From an uncultured Clostridia bacterium (GTDB lineage: Bacteria > Bacillota > Clostridia > TANB77 > CAG-508), in the NCBI GenBank assembly GCA_944393485.1, contig CALYAJ010000015.1, forward strand, positions 1-37,845: 37,845 nucleotides of DNA, written 5' to 3'. Each line of letters opens with the position of its first letter. Within the stretch, counting starts at the first letter, position 1. Below, piece after piece: positions 16,073 to 24,132 of the stretch. The notes under the pieces were generated by a model. It saw only the letters and a program-made list of their open reading frames with translations, was not told the DNA's origin and made no database searches. Position numbers and translations under genes: made by a program.

Positions 16073-16390
16073 ATGGGAAACAATGAAGTAACATGTAGTA
16101 GGTGTTTTAATGAATGTAATCAAGAACTTATTTGTTACAAAATGCAAAAAGCAGGTTTGCGGCATGCTGCTACAAAATTAAAAAGAGCCGGTAGTGATGA
16201 GGCAAAGATATTGTTAGTAGCAGTATCCAACTCTTTACAAGAGTATCCGTGTACTCCTTGTAAAGTATTAAGAGCAAGAGTAGATTGGGCATATGATAAA
16301 GTAGTGGAAGCAGGCGGATGCTTTTATTCTAGAGGAGCAAATGAACTAGTTAACATGATTGCAGAAGAAATAGAAGCACTTATAAATTAA
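16073..16390 (+). CDS. Small Cys-rich protein of unknown function
   Basis: A 105-residue cytoplasmic protein that I do not recognise. It has an N-terminal Cys group (C8, C11, C15, C21: CSRCFNECNQELIC), a helical middle rich in Ala and Lys, then YPCTPCKVLRAR and GGCFYSRG, and ends in an acidic helix. Eight or so cysteines in a short protein suggest metal or Fe-S binding, but the spacing matches no family I know. It is monocistronic: its own promoter, a strong AGGAGG site and a terminator flank it. Codon use resembles the neighbours. Confidence 0.75.
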   Translation: MGNNEVTCSRCFNECNQELICYKMQKAGLRHAATKLKRAGSDEAKILLVAVSNSLQEYPCTPCKVLRARVDWAYDKVVEAGGCFYSRGANELVNMIAEEIEALIN

Positions 16391-16410
16391 TTTATATTTA
16401 ATAAAGCAAA

Positions 16411-16450
16411 GTAGATACACTTTCTATGTAAAGGAAGGTGTATCTATTTT
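16411..16450 (+). terminator. Terminator after the Cys-rich gene
   Basis: Stem GTAGATACACTTT / AAGGTGTATCTAT with a loop of about 15 nt, followed by TTTT. Confidence 0.75.
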
Positions 16451-16540
16451 GATTATTGCATAGTAAGAATCGTTAGATTTTCCATAGCAACAAGGTTAAG
16501 TTACATATGACCATGCTGCATATGTAGCAAAGCCACTTTT
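16451..16540. repeat. Palindromic intergenic repeat, family C, copy 1
   Basis: Shares its layout with 37717-37845: an AGTAAGAATCGTTAGATTTTCC hairpin-like segment, the identical core AACAAGGTTAAGTTAC (16489-16504), a second inverted segment, and AAAGCCACTTTT. Both copies begin directly behind a terminator. It is diverged relative to the right-hand copy. Confidence 0.7.
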
Positions 16541-16562
16541 TATATACATGTACTTAAATATG

Positions 16563-16591
16563 TTTACTTTTTCCATTTTTTGATATATAAT
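16563..16591 (+). promoter_or_regulatory. Probable leuS promoter
   Basis: TTTACT (16563-16568), 17 bp, TATAAT (16586-16591). The leader to the start is short and shows no T-box motif. Confidence 0.5.
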
Positions 16592-16625
16592 GCTTGCAAA
16601 TGCAAAGAATGAAGGGATGAAGCTT

Positions 16626-19118
16626 ATGTATAATTTTAAAGAGGTAGAGAAAAAATGGCAAGATAGATGGTATGCAGAAGGTACCTTTAATGCAAAAAAT
16701 GATTATTCAAAGGAAAAATGGTATGGATTAATAGAATTTCCTTATCCATCAGGACAAGGACTGCATGTTGGACATCCAAGAAGTTATACAGCACTAGATA
16801 TTATTGCGAGAAAAAGAAGGATGCAAGGATATAATGTATTATTTCCAATTGGTTTTGATGCATTTGGTCTTCCAGCAGAAAACTATGCAATAAAAAATCA
16901 TGTTCATCCTAAAATAACTACAGAAAAAAATATAAATCATTTTAGAGAGCAATTAAAATCAATAGGATTTTCTTTTGATTGGTCAAGAGAGGTAAATACA
17001 ACAGATCCTAATTATTATAAATGGACACAATGGATATTTATCCAATTATATAAACATGGATTAGCATATAAAGCAACAATGCCAATTAACTTTTGTACAG
17101 GATGTAAAGTAGGACTAGCTAATGAAGAAGTTGTTAATGGTGTTTGTGAAAGATGCGGCAGTCCAGTTGTTCAAAAAGAAAAAAGCCAATGGATGCTAAG
17201 AATTACAAAATATGCACAAAGATTAATTGATGATTTAGATGATGTAGATTTCTTAGATAAAATTAAAGCACAACAAATAAATTGGATTGGAAGAAGTGAA
17301 GGAGCAGAAGTTAATTTCAAAATAAGTGGAACAGACGATAATTTACTTATTTATACAACGAGACCAGATACAATATTTGGTGCAACATATATGGTTGTGG
17401 CGCCAGAACATAAATTAATAGAAAAATATAAAGATAGAATAACAAATCTTGATGAAGTAGAAGAATACAAGAAAAAAGCAGCTTTAAAATCTGATTTTGA
17501 AAGATCTGAACTAAATAAAGAAAAAACGGGTGTAGAAATAAAAGGAATAAAAGCTGTAAATCCACTAACAAATGAAGAAATACCAATTTGGATTTCTGAT
17601 TATGTATTAATAACATATGGTACAGGTGCAATTATGGCTGTTCCAGCACATGATACAAGAGATTTTGAATTTGCTAAAAAGTTTAATTTACCAATTAAAC
17701 CAGTAATAATAGAAAAACCAAAAGATTATGATAATAACAAAGGAAGTTTAGAATCATTAGAAAAGCAATTAGATGCAAAATTTATGTACCACTTTGGCGA
17801 AGACGAAAAACTAAATATGTCTGAAGCATTTACAGATGTAAATAATGGAATAGCAATAAATTCTGGATTCTTAAACGGACTAGAATCTAAAGATGCAATA
17901 AATAAAGCGATAGAATATATAGAAGAACACAAATTAGGAAAAAGAACAGTAAATTACAAACTTCGTGATTGGGTATTTTCTAGACAACGTTATTGGGGAG
18001 AACCAATACCAATGGTATATTGTGAAAAATGTGGATGGGTTCCAATTCCAGAAGAAGAATTACCACTAAAATTACCAGATGTAGATGATTATGAACCAGG
18101 TGAAAATGGAGAATCTCCACTTGCTAAACATGAAGAATGGATAAATACAACATGTCCACATTGTGGTGGAAAAGCAAGAAGAGAAACAGATACAATGCCA
18201 CAATGGGCTGGATCATCTTGGTATTATTTAAGATATATGGATCCACATAATGATAAGGCCTTAGCTTCAAAAGAAGCATTAGAATATTGGTCACCAGTAG
18301 ATTGGTATAATGGTGGTATGGAACATACTACACTACATTTACTATATTCTAGATTTTGGCATAAATTTTTATATGACATTGGTGTAGTCCCAACTAAAGA
18401 GCCATATGCAAAACGTACATCACATGGAATGATTCTTGGAAGCAATGGTGAAAAAATGTCTAAATCAAAAGGAAATGTAATAAATCCAGATGAAATAGTA
18501 GATGAATTTGGTGCTGATAGCTTCAGAGTATACGAAATGTTCATGGGACCTTTTGATCAAACAGCACCATGGTCTATGGAAAGTATTAGAGGTTGTATGA
18601 AATTTCTAGATAGAGTATGGAATATGCAAGACTTCCTAGTAGATGGAGATGAATACTCAGAAAAATTTGAAAAGATGATGCATAAAGCAATAAAGAAAGT
18701 TTCATCAGATATAGAAGAAATGAAATTTAATACTTCTGTTGCTACATTTATGACAATGGTAAATGAATTTTATAAAGAAAAACAAATTAATAAAGCTGAA
18801 TTTGCAACATTTTTACAATTATTAAATCCATTTGCACCACATATGACAGAAGAACTATATCAAAGAATAGGTGGAAAGGAAGAATTAGCATATAAAGCTT
18901 GGCCAACATATGATGAGGCAAAAACAATTGAAGATGAAATAGAAATTCCAGTTCAAATAAAAGGAAAAGTAAGAGCAACAATTATTATTAAAAAAGACGA
19001 AGATGAAGAAGTGGTAAAACAGAAAGCAAAAGAAGCAATAGCAAGTCAAATAGAAGGTAAGAGAATTATTAAAGAAATTTATGTTAAAAATAAAATATAT
19101 AATATAGTTATTGGTTAA
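16626..19118 (+). CDS. leuS: Leucyl-tRNA synthetase
   Basis: A class I aminoacyl-tRNA synthetase charging tRNA-Leu, about 830 residues as usual. The HIGH motif appears as [17 protein letters not shown] and the KMSKS motif as EKMSKSKGN. Between them lie the zinc-binding Cys pair (CTGCKVG, CERCG), the CP1 editing domain ([24 protein letters not shown]) and the LeuRS-typical YCEKCGW / CPHCGG segments. The C-terminal anticodon and tail domains are complete. I prefer the ATG at 16626 ([11 protein letters not shown]), preceded by AAGGG at 9 nt. The longer frame from 16590 starts inside the promoter -10. It is monocistronic, with a strong terminator. Confidence 0.97.
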   Translation: MYNFKEVEKKWQDRWYAEGTFNAKNDYSKEKWYGLIEFPYPSGQGLHVGHPRSYTALDIIARKRRMQGYNVLFPIGFDAFGLPAENYAIKNHVHPKITTEKNINHFREQLKSIGFSFDWSREVNTTDPNYYKWTQWIFIQLYKHGLAYKATMPINFCTGCKVGLANEEVVNGVCERCGSPVVQKEKSQWMLRITKYAQRLIDDLDDVDFLDKIKAQQINWIGRSEGAEVNFKISGTDDNLLIYTTRPDTIFGATYMVVAPEHKLIEKYKDRITNLDEVEEYKKKAALKSDFERSELNKEKTGVEIKGIKAVNPLTNEEIPIWISDYVLITYGTGAIMAVPAHDTRDFEFAKKFNLPIKPVIIEKPKDYDNNKGSLESLEKQLDAKFMYHFGEDEKLNMSEAFTDVNNGIAINSGFLNGLESKDAINKAIEYIEEHKLGKRTVNYKLRDWVFSRQRYWGEPIPMVYCEKCGWVPIPEEELPLKLPDVDDYEPGENGESPLAKHEEWINTTCPHCGGKARRETDTMPQWAGSSWYYLRYMDPHNDKALASKEALEYWSPVDWYNGGMEHTTLHLLYSRFWHKFLYDIGVVPTKEPYAKRTSHGMILGSNGEKMSKSKGNVINPDEIVDEFGADSFRVYEMFMGPFDQTAPWSMESIRGCMKFLDRVWNMQDFLVDGDEYSEKFEKMMHKAIKKVSSDIEEMKFNTSVATFMTMVNEFYKEKQINKAEFATFLQLLNPFAPHMTEELYQRIGGKEELAYKAWPTYDEAKTIEDEIEIPVQIKGKVRATIIIKKDEDEEVVKQKAKEAIASQIEGKRIIKEIYVKNKIYNIVIG

Positions 19119-19124
19119 AATAAA

Positions 19125-19166
19125 CATTACAGTTATGGTTTTGTAACATAACTGTAATGCTTTTTT
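19125..19166 (+). terminator. leuS terminator
   Basis: A 13-bp perfect stem, CATTACAGTTATG / CATAACTGTAATG, then C and TTTTTT. Confidence 0.93.
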
Positions 19167-19173
19167 AATGACT

Positions 19174-19202
19174 TTGAAATGTTTATTTAGAATAAATATA
19201 GT
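19174..19202 (+). promoter_or_regulatory. Probable promoter of the HEXXH protein
   Basis: TTGAAA (19174-19179), 17 bp, TATAGT (19197-19202). A TATAAT at 19202-19207 overlaps but is too far from the -35. Confidence 0.5.
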
Positions 19203-19242
19203 ATAATAAACATGAATAAGTGTTATTTAAGGAGTAAAGAAA

Positions 19243-20352
19243 ATGGGGATTGAAGCAAATTTAAAAAAAGAAGGAATAAAAGTTATAGAAGAACTAGATA
19301 AAATAAAAGTTAATACTATAGCCAAGAACGTTGCTCAGAAAATAGTTGCTGCTTTTCCAAATCTAAACTTTAAACTTGGTGAAATTTTTATAAGATTAGC
19401 TCAAATAAAAATGTATTATGCAGAAGTTCCTAAGGGATTTTCTGAGGCTAATTATTTTTATAAAAATTCTTCGATATATATAAATCACGAAGTGGAAGAA
19501 GAAGATATAGAAAAATATGTTATGCATGAATGCATTCATTATTTGCAAGAAAGAAAAGACAAATCAGGATTTTTACTAAGATTAGGTCTTTGTGATTTAA
19601 CACAATATAAAGTACATGGCTTAGCATTAAATGAAGCTGCAGTACAGCTAGCTACAGCTAAAGCTTTTAAAGAAGAAAAAGAAAATGTTAAATATTATGG
19701 AATAACATTTGATACTATAAGTCCAATATGTTATCCAATAATATGTAATTTAATTAGCCAAATGGCCTATGTCACAGGGGAAGATGTATTATTTGATAGT
19801 ACATTTAATTCAAATGATAATTTTAAAAACACTTTTATAGAAAAGACATCAGAAAAGATTTTTTATGAATTAGAAAGTAATTTTGATAAAATATTAAAAT
19901 ATGAAGAGAATTTAGTAAAATTAAGTAATAAAATTGAAATAACGGATAATCTAAATTCTAATGTAAATAAAAAGAAAGCAAAACTAAAAGAAGATATACA
20001 AAAAGTATATTTAGACTCACAGAACCTTATAATAGAAGGATATTTTGATAAAGCATTTAAAAACATAATTAATCTAGAACAAGTAGAGAATTTTAGAAGA
20101 TCTTTATACAATTATAAAGATTTGGTAGGAGTTGTTGATGGTAAAGATGAGTTTAACGAATACTATATAAACACAATGGATAAATTAGAATCAAAATATA
20201 ATAAACTAGAAGAAGGAAGCAATTTTACAGAAGAGACAGAAGAAGTTGTAAATTTACCAGTAGAAAGAAAAAGTAAAATTGTGTTATTCTTTCAAACCAT
20301 TAAGAAATTTTTATTTAAAACAGGAGAGGAATATAAAAAAGAAGAAAATTAA
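19243..20352 (+). CDS. HEXXH zinc-peptidase-like protein of unknown function
   Basis: A 369-residue protein without a signal peptide or clear transmembrane helix. Residues 95-99 read HECIH, a zincin HEXXH motif, and NEAAVQ at 130-135 supplies a Glu about 32 residues later in the position of a gluzincin third ligand. The N-terminal 200 residues look like a compact helical metallopeptidase domain. The rest is Lys/Glu-rich and probably coiled coil (about 205-330), ending with a basic-hydrophobic segment (KIVLFFQTIKKFLF near 345-358) that might sit on the membrane. I do not recognise the family. It is monocistronic with its own promoter and terminator. Enzymatic activity is inferred only from the motif. 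Confidence 0.75.
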   Translation: MGIEANLKKEGIKVIEELDKIKVNTIAKNVAQKIVAAFPNLNFKLGEIFIRLAQIKMYYAEVPKGFSEANYFYKNSSIYINHEVEEEDIEKYVMHECIHYLQERKDKSGFLLRLGLCDLTQYKVHGLALNEAAVQLATAKAFKEEKENVKYYGITFDTISPICYPIICNLISQMAYVTGEDVLFDSTFNSNDNFKNTFIEKTSEKIFYELESNFDKILKYEENLVKLSNKIEITDNLNSNVNKKKAKLKEDIQKVYLDSQNLIIEGYFDKAFKNIINLEQVENFRRSLYNYKDLVGVVDGKDEFNEYYINTMDKLESKYNKLEEGSNFTEETEEVVNLPVERKSKIVLFFQTIKKFLFKTGEEYKKEEN

Positions 20353-20357
20353 TTATG

Positions 20358-20386
20358 AAATAGAGGGGAAAACCCTCTATTTTCTA
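20358..20386 (+). terminator. Terminator after the HEXXH gene
   Basis: Stem AAATAGAGGG / CCCTCTATTT with a GAAAA loop and a following T-rich stretch. Confidence 0.88.
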
Positions 20387-20438
20387 TATATATAGAAAAA
20401 AATTATGCTTATAATTTTATTTTTTTCGGCGGTTTCCA

Positions 20439-20467
20439 TTGACAATATCAATAAAAAGTGTTAATAT
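20439..20467 (+). promoter_or_regulatory. Promoter of the infC-rpmI-rplT operon
   Basis: TTGACA (20439-20444), 17 bp, TAATAT (20462-20467), with TGT before the -10. The transcript would start near 20474, giving a leader of about 200 nt. Confidence 0.75.
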
Positions 20468-20473
20468 ATATAA

Positions 20474-20600
20474 GCGAATTAAAGAAGAAGTAACCACTTC
20501 CACCTTATCTATTTGAATAGAAAGGTAAAAATAATTAAATATTTATATATATAATTATTTGTCGTGGATTAACTTTTGTCTTTAAAGTTAATCTTTTTTT
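20474..20600 (+). ncRNA. L20-type leader with transcription attenuator
   Basis: The infC leader of Firmicutes folds into a structure bound by ribosomal protein L20, which causes premature termination when L20 is in excess. Here a leader with CTTCCACC and a later GTCGTGGA ends in a clear terminator: GATTAACTTT (20567-20576) / AAAGTTAATC (20584-20593) followed by seven T. Position, operon and attenuator all fit; sequence similarity to the Rfam family could not be tested. Confidence 0.75.
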
Positions 20601-20670
20601 GATGCAAACAAAAAAAGTGAAAAATTATTGCATATAGCAATATGAAAATAAAATATGGAGGTGTTTTAGA

Positions 20671-21180
20671 ATAAAACAAGATTTACTAATTAACGAGAAA
20701 ATTAGAGCTAGAGAGGTTAATTTGATTGATGAAAATGGTCAAAAACTTGGAGTAATGTCTTTTCGTGAAGCATTCGAAATAGCTCAAGAAAAAGATTTGG
20801 ATATTGCTTTAGTTTCTCCAAATGCTAATCCACCAGTTTGTAAAATAATGAACTATGGAAAATACAAATTTGAACAAACAAAAAGAGAAAAAGAAGCAAA
20901 AAAGAAGCAAAAAACATTCGAGTTAAAAGAAATTAGAGTAACACCAAACATTGAAGAACATGATTTTAGCTTTAAAGCAAAAAATGCTAGGAAATTTCTA
21001 GAAGATGGTGCAAAAGTAAAAATCACTGTTAGATTTAGAGGTAGAGAAGTTAATAATGTAAAATTAGGAGAAGCTGTTGTTAACAAATTCATAGAAGAAT
21101 TAAGTGACATAGCTGCACCTGAGAAAAAACCATTATTAGAAGGTAGAAACATGTTTGTAATTTTATCAAAAAAAGCATAA
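20671..21180 (+). CDS. infC: Translation initiation factor IF-3
   Basis: IF-3 binds the 30S subunit and checks start-codon pairing. The N-terminal domain opens LINEKIRAREVNLIDENG and contains VSPNANPPVCKIMNYGKYKFE. The C-terminal domain contains KEIRVTPNIEEHDF and VRFRGREVNN. The family-wide N-terminus is in frame upstream of every ATG or TTG. The only start with a well-placed ribosome site is ATA at 20671, seven bases after GGAGGTG. A non-AUG start (usually AUU) is a known feature of infC, because IF-3 discriminates against it and so limits its own synthesis; AUA is the variant here. That gives 169 residues, the normal length. Confidence 0.95.
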   Translation: MKQDLLINEKIRAREVNLIDENGQKLGVMSFREAFEIAQEKDLDIALVSPNANPPVCKIMNYGKYKFEQTKREKEAKKKQKTFELKEIRVTPNIEEHDFSFKAKNARKFLEDGAKVKITVRFRGREVNNVKLGEAVVNKFIEELSDIAAPEKKPLLEGRNMFVILSKKA

Positions 21181-21199
21181 ATAGAAAGGAGCAATTAAA

Positions 21200-21397
21200 A
21201 TGCCAAAATTAAAAACAAACAAAGCAGCAAGCAAAAGATATGGATTTACAGCTAAAAGAAAGGTAAAAAGAACAGCTGCAAACTCAAGACACAGATTATC
21301 AACAAAAACAAGTAGACAAAAAATGTCTAGAAAACAAAGTTCATATGCAGACAAAACATGCGTAGAAGGAATCAAAAAATTATTACCTTATGCATAA
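21200..21397 (+). CDS. rpmI: 50S ribosomal protein L35
   Basis: A 65-residue basic protein opening MPKLKTNKAASKRY and closing GIKKLLPYA, the complete L35 pattern. The ATG follows AAAGGAGC. It is the second gene of the infC operon, 19 bp after infC. Confidence 0.97.
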   Translation: MPKLKTNKAASKRYGFTAKRKVKRTAANSRHRLSTKTSRQKMSRKQSSYADKTCVEGIKKLLPYA

Positions 21398-21432
21398 TGC
21401 AAAAATAGAAAACAAAATAAGGAGGAATAGAA

Positions 21433-21783
21433 ATGGCAAGAGTAAAAACAGCAAGAATTACTCGTAAAAAACATAAAAAAGTATTAAAACAAGCAAAAGG
21501 ATATTTTGGAGCTAAAGGTTACAGATTTAGAATGGCTAAACAAGCTGTTATGAAATCTGGAATGTATGCTTATGTTGGAAGAAAAGATAAAAAGAGTAAT
21601 TTTAGAAGATTATGGATTGCAAGAATAAATGCAGCTGCTAGAATGAATGGTTTATCATATAGCAAATTAATAGCAGGACTAAAAAAAGCTAATGTAACAA
21701 TAAACAGAAAAATGTTAGCAGAAGTAGCTGTAACAGATCCAAAAGCTTTTACAGAAATAGCAGAAATAGCAAAAAAAGCATAG
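21433..21783 (+). CDS. rplT: 50S ribosomal protein L20
   Basis: A 116-residue protein with the L20 hallmarks [23 protein letters not shown], and [20 protein letters not shown]20 is needed early in 50S assembly and is the expected repressor of this operon through the upstream leader. The ATG follows AAGGAGG. It is the last gene of the operon. Confidence 0.97.
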   Translation: MARVKTARITRKKHKKVLKQAKGYFGAKGYRFRMAKQAVMKSGMYAYVGRKDKKSNFRRLWIARINAAARMNGLSYSKLIAGLKKANVTINRKMLAEVAVTDPKAFTEIAEIAKKA

Positions 21784-21797
21784 AAAATATTAAACCT

Positions 21798-21828
21798 AAA
21801 ATACTAGTTTATTAAAACTAGTATTTTT
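21798..21828 (+). terminator. Terminator of the infC-rpmI-rplT operon
   Basis: Stem AAATACTAGTTT / AAACTAGTATTT with a short loop and a T run. Confidence 0.9.
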
Positions 21829-21871
21829 GTGCAAAAAAATAATATTATATATTAAAGGAAGGAGGGAAATC

Positions 21872-22372
21872 ATGAAAGAGCAGTTAAAAGTAATTAAAAC
21901 GATAAACTATATAAATAGACATAGTTTATGTGAAAAATATTCTAAGAAATTAAATAGTATATTAATAAAATATAAGGACGTAGAACTTATTTCTAGAGTT
22001 AAAAATAAAAAAGCAGCATTAGAGAAAATGAAAATTAGAAAATTTAAGCAAGCAAATGAAATAAGTGATTATATAGGATATATGATAATTACTGATAATA
22101 TAAATGAAGTATATAAAATAAAAAATGACATAGAAAATGTATTAGGAAAAGGGATAGAAGAAGATTATATTAAAAATCCTAAGTTTGGCTATAAAAGTTT
22201 TCATTTAAACTATACTGTAGAAAATGGAATCCCTCTAGAAATACAAATTAAAACCAAAAAAATGAAATTGGCACAAGATATAGTGCATGATAAAATATAT
22301 AAAAATTTCTATTTGCCAGAAGATGAAAGAAATAGATTAAGTCAATTGGCATATGGAATATTACAGCAATAA
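21872..22372 (+). CDS. RelA/SpoT nucleotidyltransferase-fold domain protein
   Basis: A 166-residue protein containing only a RelA/SpoT synthetase-like domain. SRVKNKKAALEKM (near 45-57) resembles the family's basic motif, ISDYIGYMIIT holds the Asp expected to bind magnesium, and GYKSFHLNYTV plus PLEIQIKTKKM correspond to the conserved GYxSxH and EIQIRT segments. The Arg normally found two residues after the Gly (DxxGxR) is Met here. Small alarmone synthetases of this size make (p)ppGpp in other Firmicutes; activity in this one is uncertain because of that change. I chose the ATG at 21872 (after GGAAGGAGG) over an upstream in-frame ATG at 21827, which lies inside the rplT terminator. Confidence 0.8.
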   Translation: MKEQLKVIKTINYINRHSLCEKYSKKLNSILIKYKDVELISRVKNKKAALEKMKIRKFKQANEISDYIGYMIITDNINEVYKIKNDIENVLGKGIEEDYIKNPKFGYKSFHLNYTVENGIPLEIQIKTKKMKLAQDIVHDKIYKNFYLPEDERNRLSQLAYGILQQ

Positions 22373-22393
22373 GGTTAAACCTTATTGCTTTTT
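22366..22393. terminator. Bidirectional terminator between the RelA-like gene and spoVAE
   Basis: GCAATAAGGTT / AACCTTATTGC with T-rich tail on the plus side; it overlaps the ends of both convergent genes. Confidence 0.8.
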
Positions 22394-22777
22394 CATTTTT
22401 GGTTTAGCAATTAATGATGCTAAATAACCAAAGAATATTGCTGCTGCAATTCCGCCAGCAGCATTTTTTATTCCACCTGTAAATGCACCTAAAAGTCCAG
22501 AAGATTTTACTCCTTCAATAGCACCTTTTGCTAAATTATATCCAAAGCCTGTTAATGGAACAGTTGCTCCAGCTCCAGCAAAGTCGGCTACATATTTATA
22601 GATTCCAAGACCACCTAGAATTACTCCAAGTGTTACAAATAGTACTAATATTCTAGCTGAAGTAAGTTTGGTTTTATCTATCAAAATTTGACCAATAACA
22701 CAAATTAGACCTCCAACAACAAATGCTTTTAAAAGTGTAGACCAATTAAAAAGGATACTCCAGTCAATAGTACTCAT
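22382..22777 (-). CDS. spoVAE: Stage V sporulation protein AE
   Basis: A 131-residue membrane protein of the SpoVA channel, which moves dipicolinic acid into the forespore and out at germination. Visible features are LLKAFVVGGLICVIGQILIDKTKL near the N-terminus, GADFAGAGATVPLTGFG-like ADFAGAGATVPLTGFGYNLA in the middle, and the final AIFFGYLASLIAKPK. Several transmembrane helices are evident. The ATG follows GGAGG. It should directly follow spoVAD, but about 1.35 kb of opposite-strand DNA (22916-24111) lies between them. It therefore needs its own promoter, for which I see only a weak sigma-G-like candidate. Confidence 0.92.
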   Translation of the reverse strand: MSTIDWSILFNWSTLLKAFVVGGLICVIGQILIDKTKLTSARILVLFVTLGVILGGLGIYKYVADFAGAGATVPLTGFGYNLAKGAIEGVKSSGLLGAFTGGIKNAAGGIAAAIFFGYLASLIAKPKMKKQ

Positions 22778-22915
22778 AAGAAAACCTCCAATTACATAAA
22801 TTTACTTTATTAATATTTTGTGTAAAAATTTATAAAAATATACAAATTTTAGAATATTGTATAAAATTTTTTGATATGATAAAATATTTTAAATTATATT
22901 AGAAGGAAAATGAAA

Positions 22916-23652
22916 ATGATAGAAAGTAAGGTTTTCGAAAGATATAAATTAACAATAGAAGACCTAAAATATTAGACACTATAATAGAAGTATATGGTGA
23001 GAAACATGGAAAGCAAATTTCAGAAAATGAAATGTTTTTTTAATTTGGATTTGATGAAGGCATAGATCCAATATGTCATAACAAAGATGAGATAATTGAT
23101 GATTATAAAAAGGATGATCCAAATGAGCCAAAAAGGCATTACGAATTATTTTCAGAAAATCTACATCAAGAATTAGCTGTTGAAGTTACTAAGAGATTAC
23201 ACGCAAAAGGAATATATCTATATGGTGATCCAAAACTTACAAAAATACGTGGGAATGCATCTTATGAAAGATTTAATAAAGTAACTGCTACTTTTCAAAA
23301 AGAATATAGAGAAGAAATAATTAATGGAATGATGGCAGAAACTAAAGATGGTTTTACTGCTATTGTAGGAAAAGATAACTTTGAAAGACTAAATACTGCT
23401 GTACGTGAATTTGCAGAACTACCATATAATAGAATGATAATGGATTATGTAGAAAAAAAGGATACAATTTTAACAAGAAAAAGAACGGAATTTATTAGCA
23501 GAGGTAAGAAAATTGTGGCAGACATGAAAGAATATGAAAAAAATAGTTCAAAATATGCTGTTTCAGTCAAAAAAATTGGTGAACTATCAGCTGATATTTC
23601 AGTAAGGGATACTAAAACAGCAACGCAGTTACAAATGATAAGAATATTTTGA
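22916..23652 (+). pseudogene. Degenerate gene of unknown function
   Basis: A coding-like stretch of about 245 codons with a normal ribosome site (AGAAGG at 22901, ATG at 22916). It is broken by a frameshift near 22965-22975 (the first frame hits TAG) and by an in-frame TAA at 23041-23043. After that it is open to 23652. Recognisable fragments are KYKLTIEDLK-like start, ILDTIIEVYGEKHG, then FGFDEGIDPICHNKDEI, DDPNEPKRHYELFSENLHQE and, in the last part (from 23329), VGKDNFERLNTAVREFAELP. It looks like a soluble, helical protein. I do not recognise the family. With the next gene it forms a plus-strand block inserted between spoVAD and spoVAE. Confidence 0.65.
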
Positions 23653-23670
23653 AAGGGGAACAATTAACAA

Positions 23671-24111
23671 ATGGAGAATAACTATCATAAAGCTTATGTA
23701 GAAGTATTAGAAGTTTTAAAATATATTCCAAAAGAAGATTTTGAAAAAGTTCCAAAAGATATTATAGAAACATTGAAATCAAAAAAGGATATGGAATATA
23801 AATATGAGCTAAATAAGGATGTTGCATTTGAAAATCAAATATTAATGAAAGAAACAAAAGCCATACTTGCAAACTTTTTTAGAGATTATTGGGCAACTCC
23901 TGAGCAAAGAAATGCTATTAAAGAAAAAGAAAGAAGAGAAGAGTGGGAAGAAGAGCAAAATAAAATAAAAATAGATTATGAAGCAGTATTTAAAAGAAAT
24001 ACAAAATCAGTACCACCAAAAAAAGAAACACAAATAGTAGTTGTAGAAGAAAAAAAGTGGTATGAAAAATTTGTAGATTGGATTAAAAATATATTTAAAA
24101 GGAACGGTTAA
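23671..24111 (+). CDS. Hypothetical protein, acidic/helical
   Basis: A 146-residue protein that I cannot name. It is helical; residues 1-35 (YHKAYVEVLEVLKYIPKEDF, then EKVPKDI) are followed by a charged middle, RDYWATPEQRN, a long Lys/Glu stretch, and a C-terminal amphipathic tail (KWYEKFVDWIKNIFKRNG). The N-terminus resembles small uncharacterised proteins seen in other Clostridia genomes, from memory rather than a search. The start follows AAAGGGG. It lies 18 bp after the degenerate gene and is probably from the same transcript. A bidirectional terminator separates it from spoVAD. Confidence 0.7.
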   Translation: MENNYHKAYVEVLEVLKYIPKEDFEKVPKDIIETLKSKKDMEYKYELNKDVAFENQILMKETKAILANFFRDYWATPEQRNAIKEKERREEWEEEQNKIKIDYEAVFKRNTKSVPPKKETQIVVVEEKKWYEKFVDWIKNIFKRNG

Positions 24112-24125
24112 AATCCGTTCCTTTT
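24097..24125. terminator. Bidirectional terminator between the hypothetical gene and spoVAD
   Basis: AAAAGGAACGG / CCGTTCCTTTT with a TTAAAAT loop, serving both convergent genes. Confidence 0.88.
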
Positions 24126-24132
24126 CGAGCTT

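Noticed and set aside
16391..16625. Possible T-box leader of leuS
   Set aside because: No specifier-loop, AGNRG-like or T-box bulge (GGUACC-type) sequence; the region is explained by a terminator, a family C repeat and a promoter.
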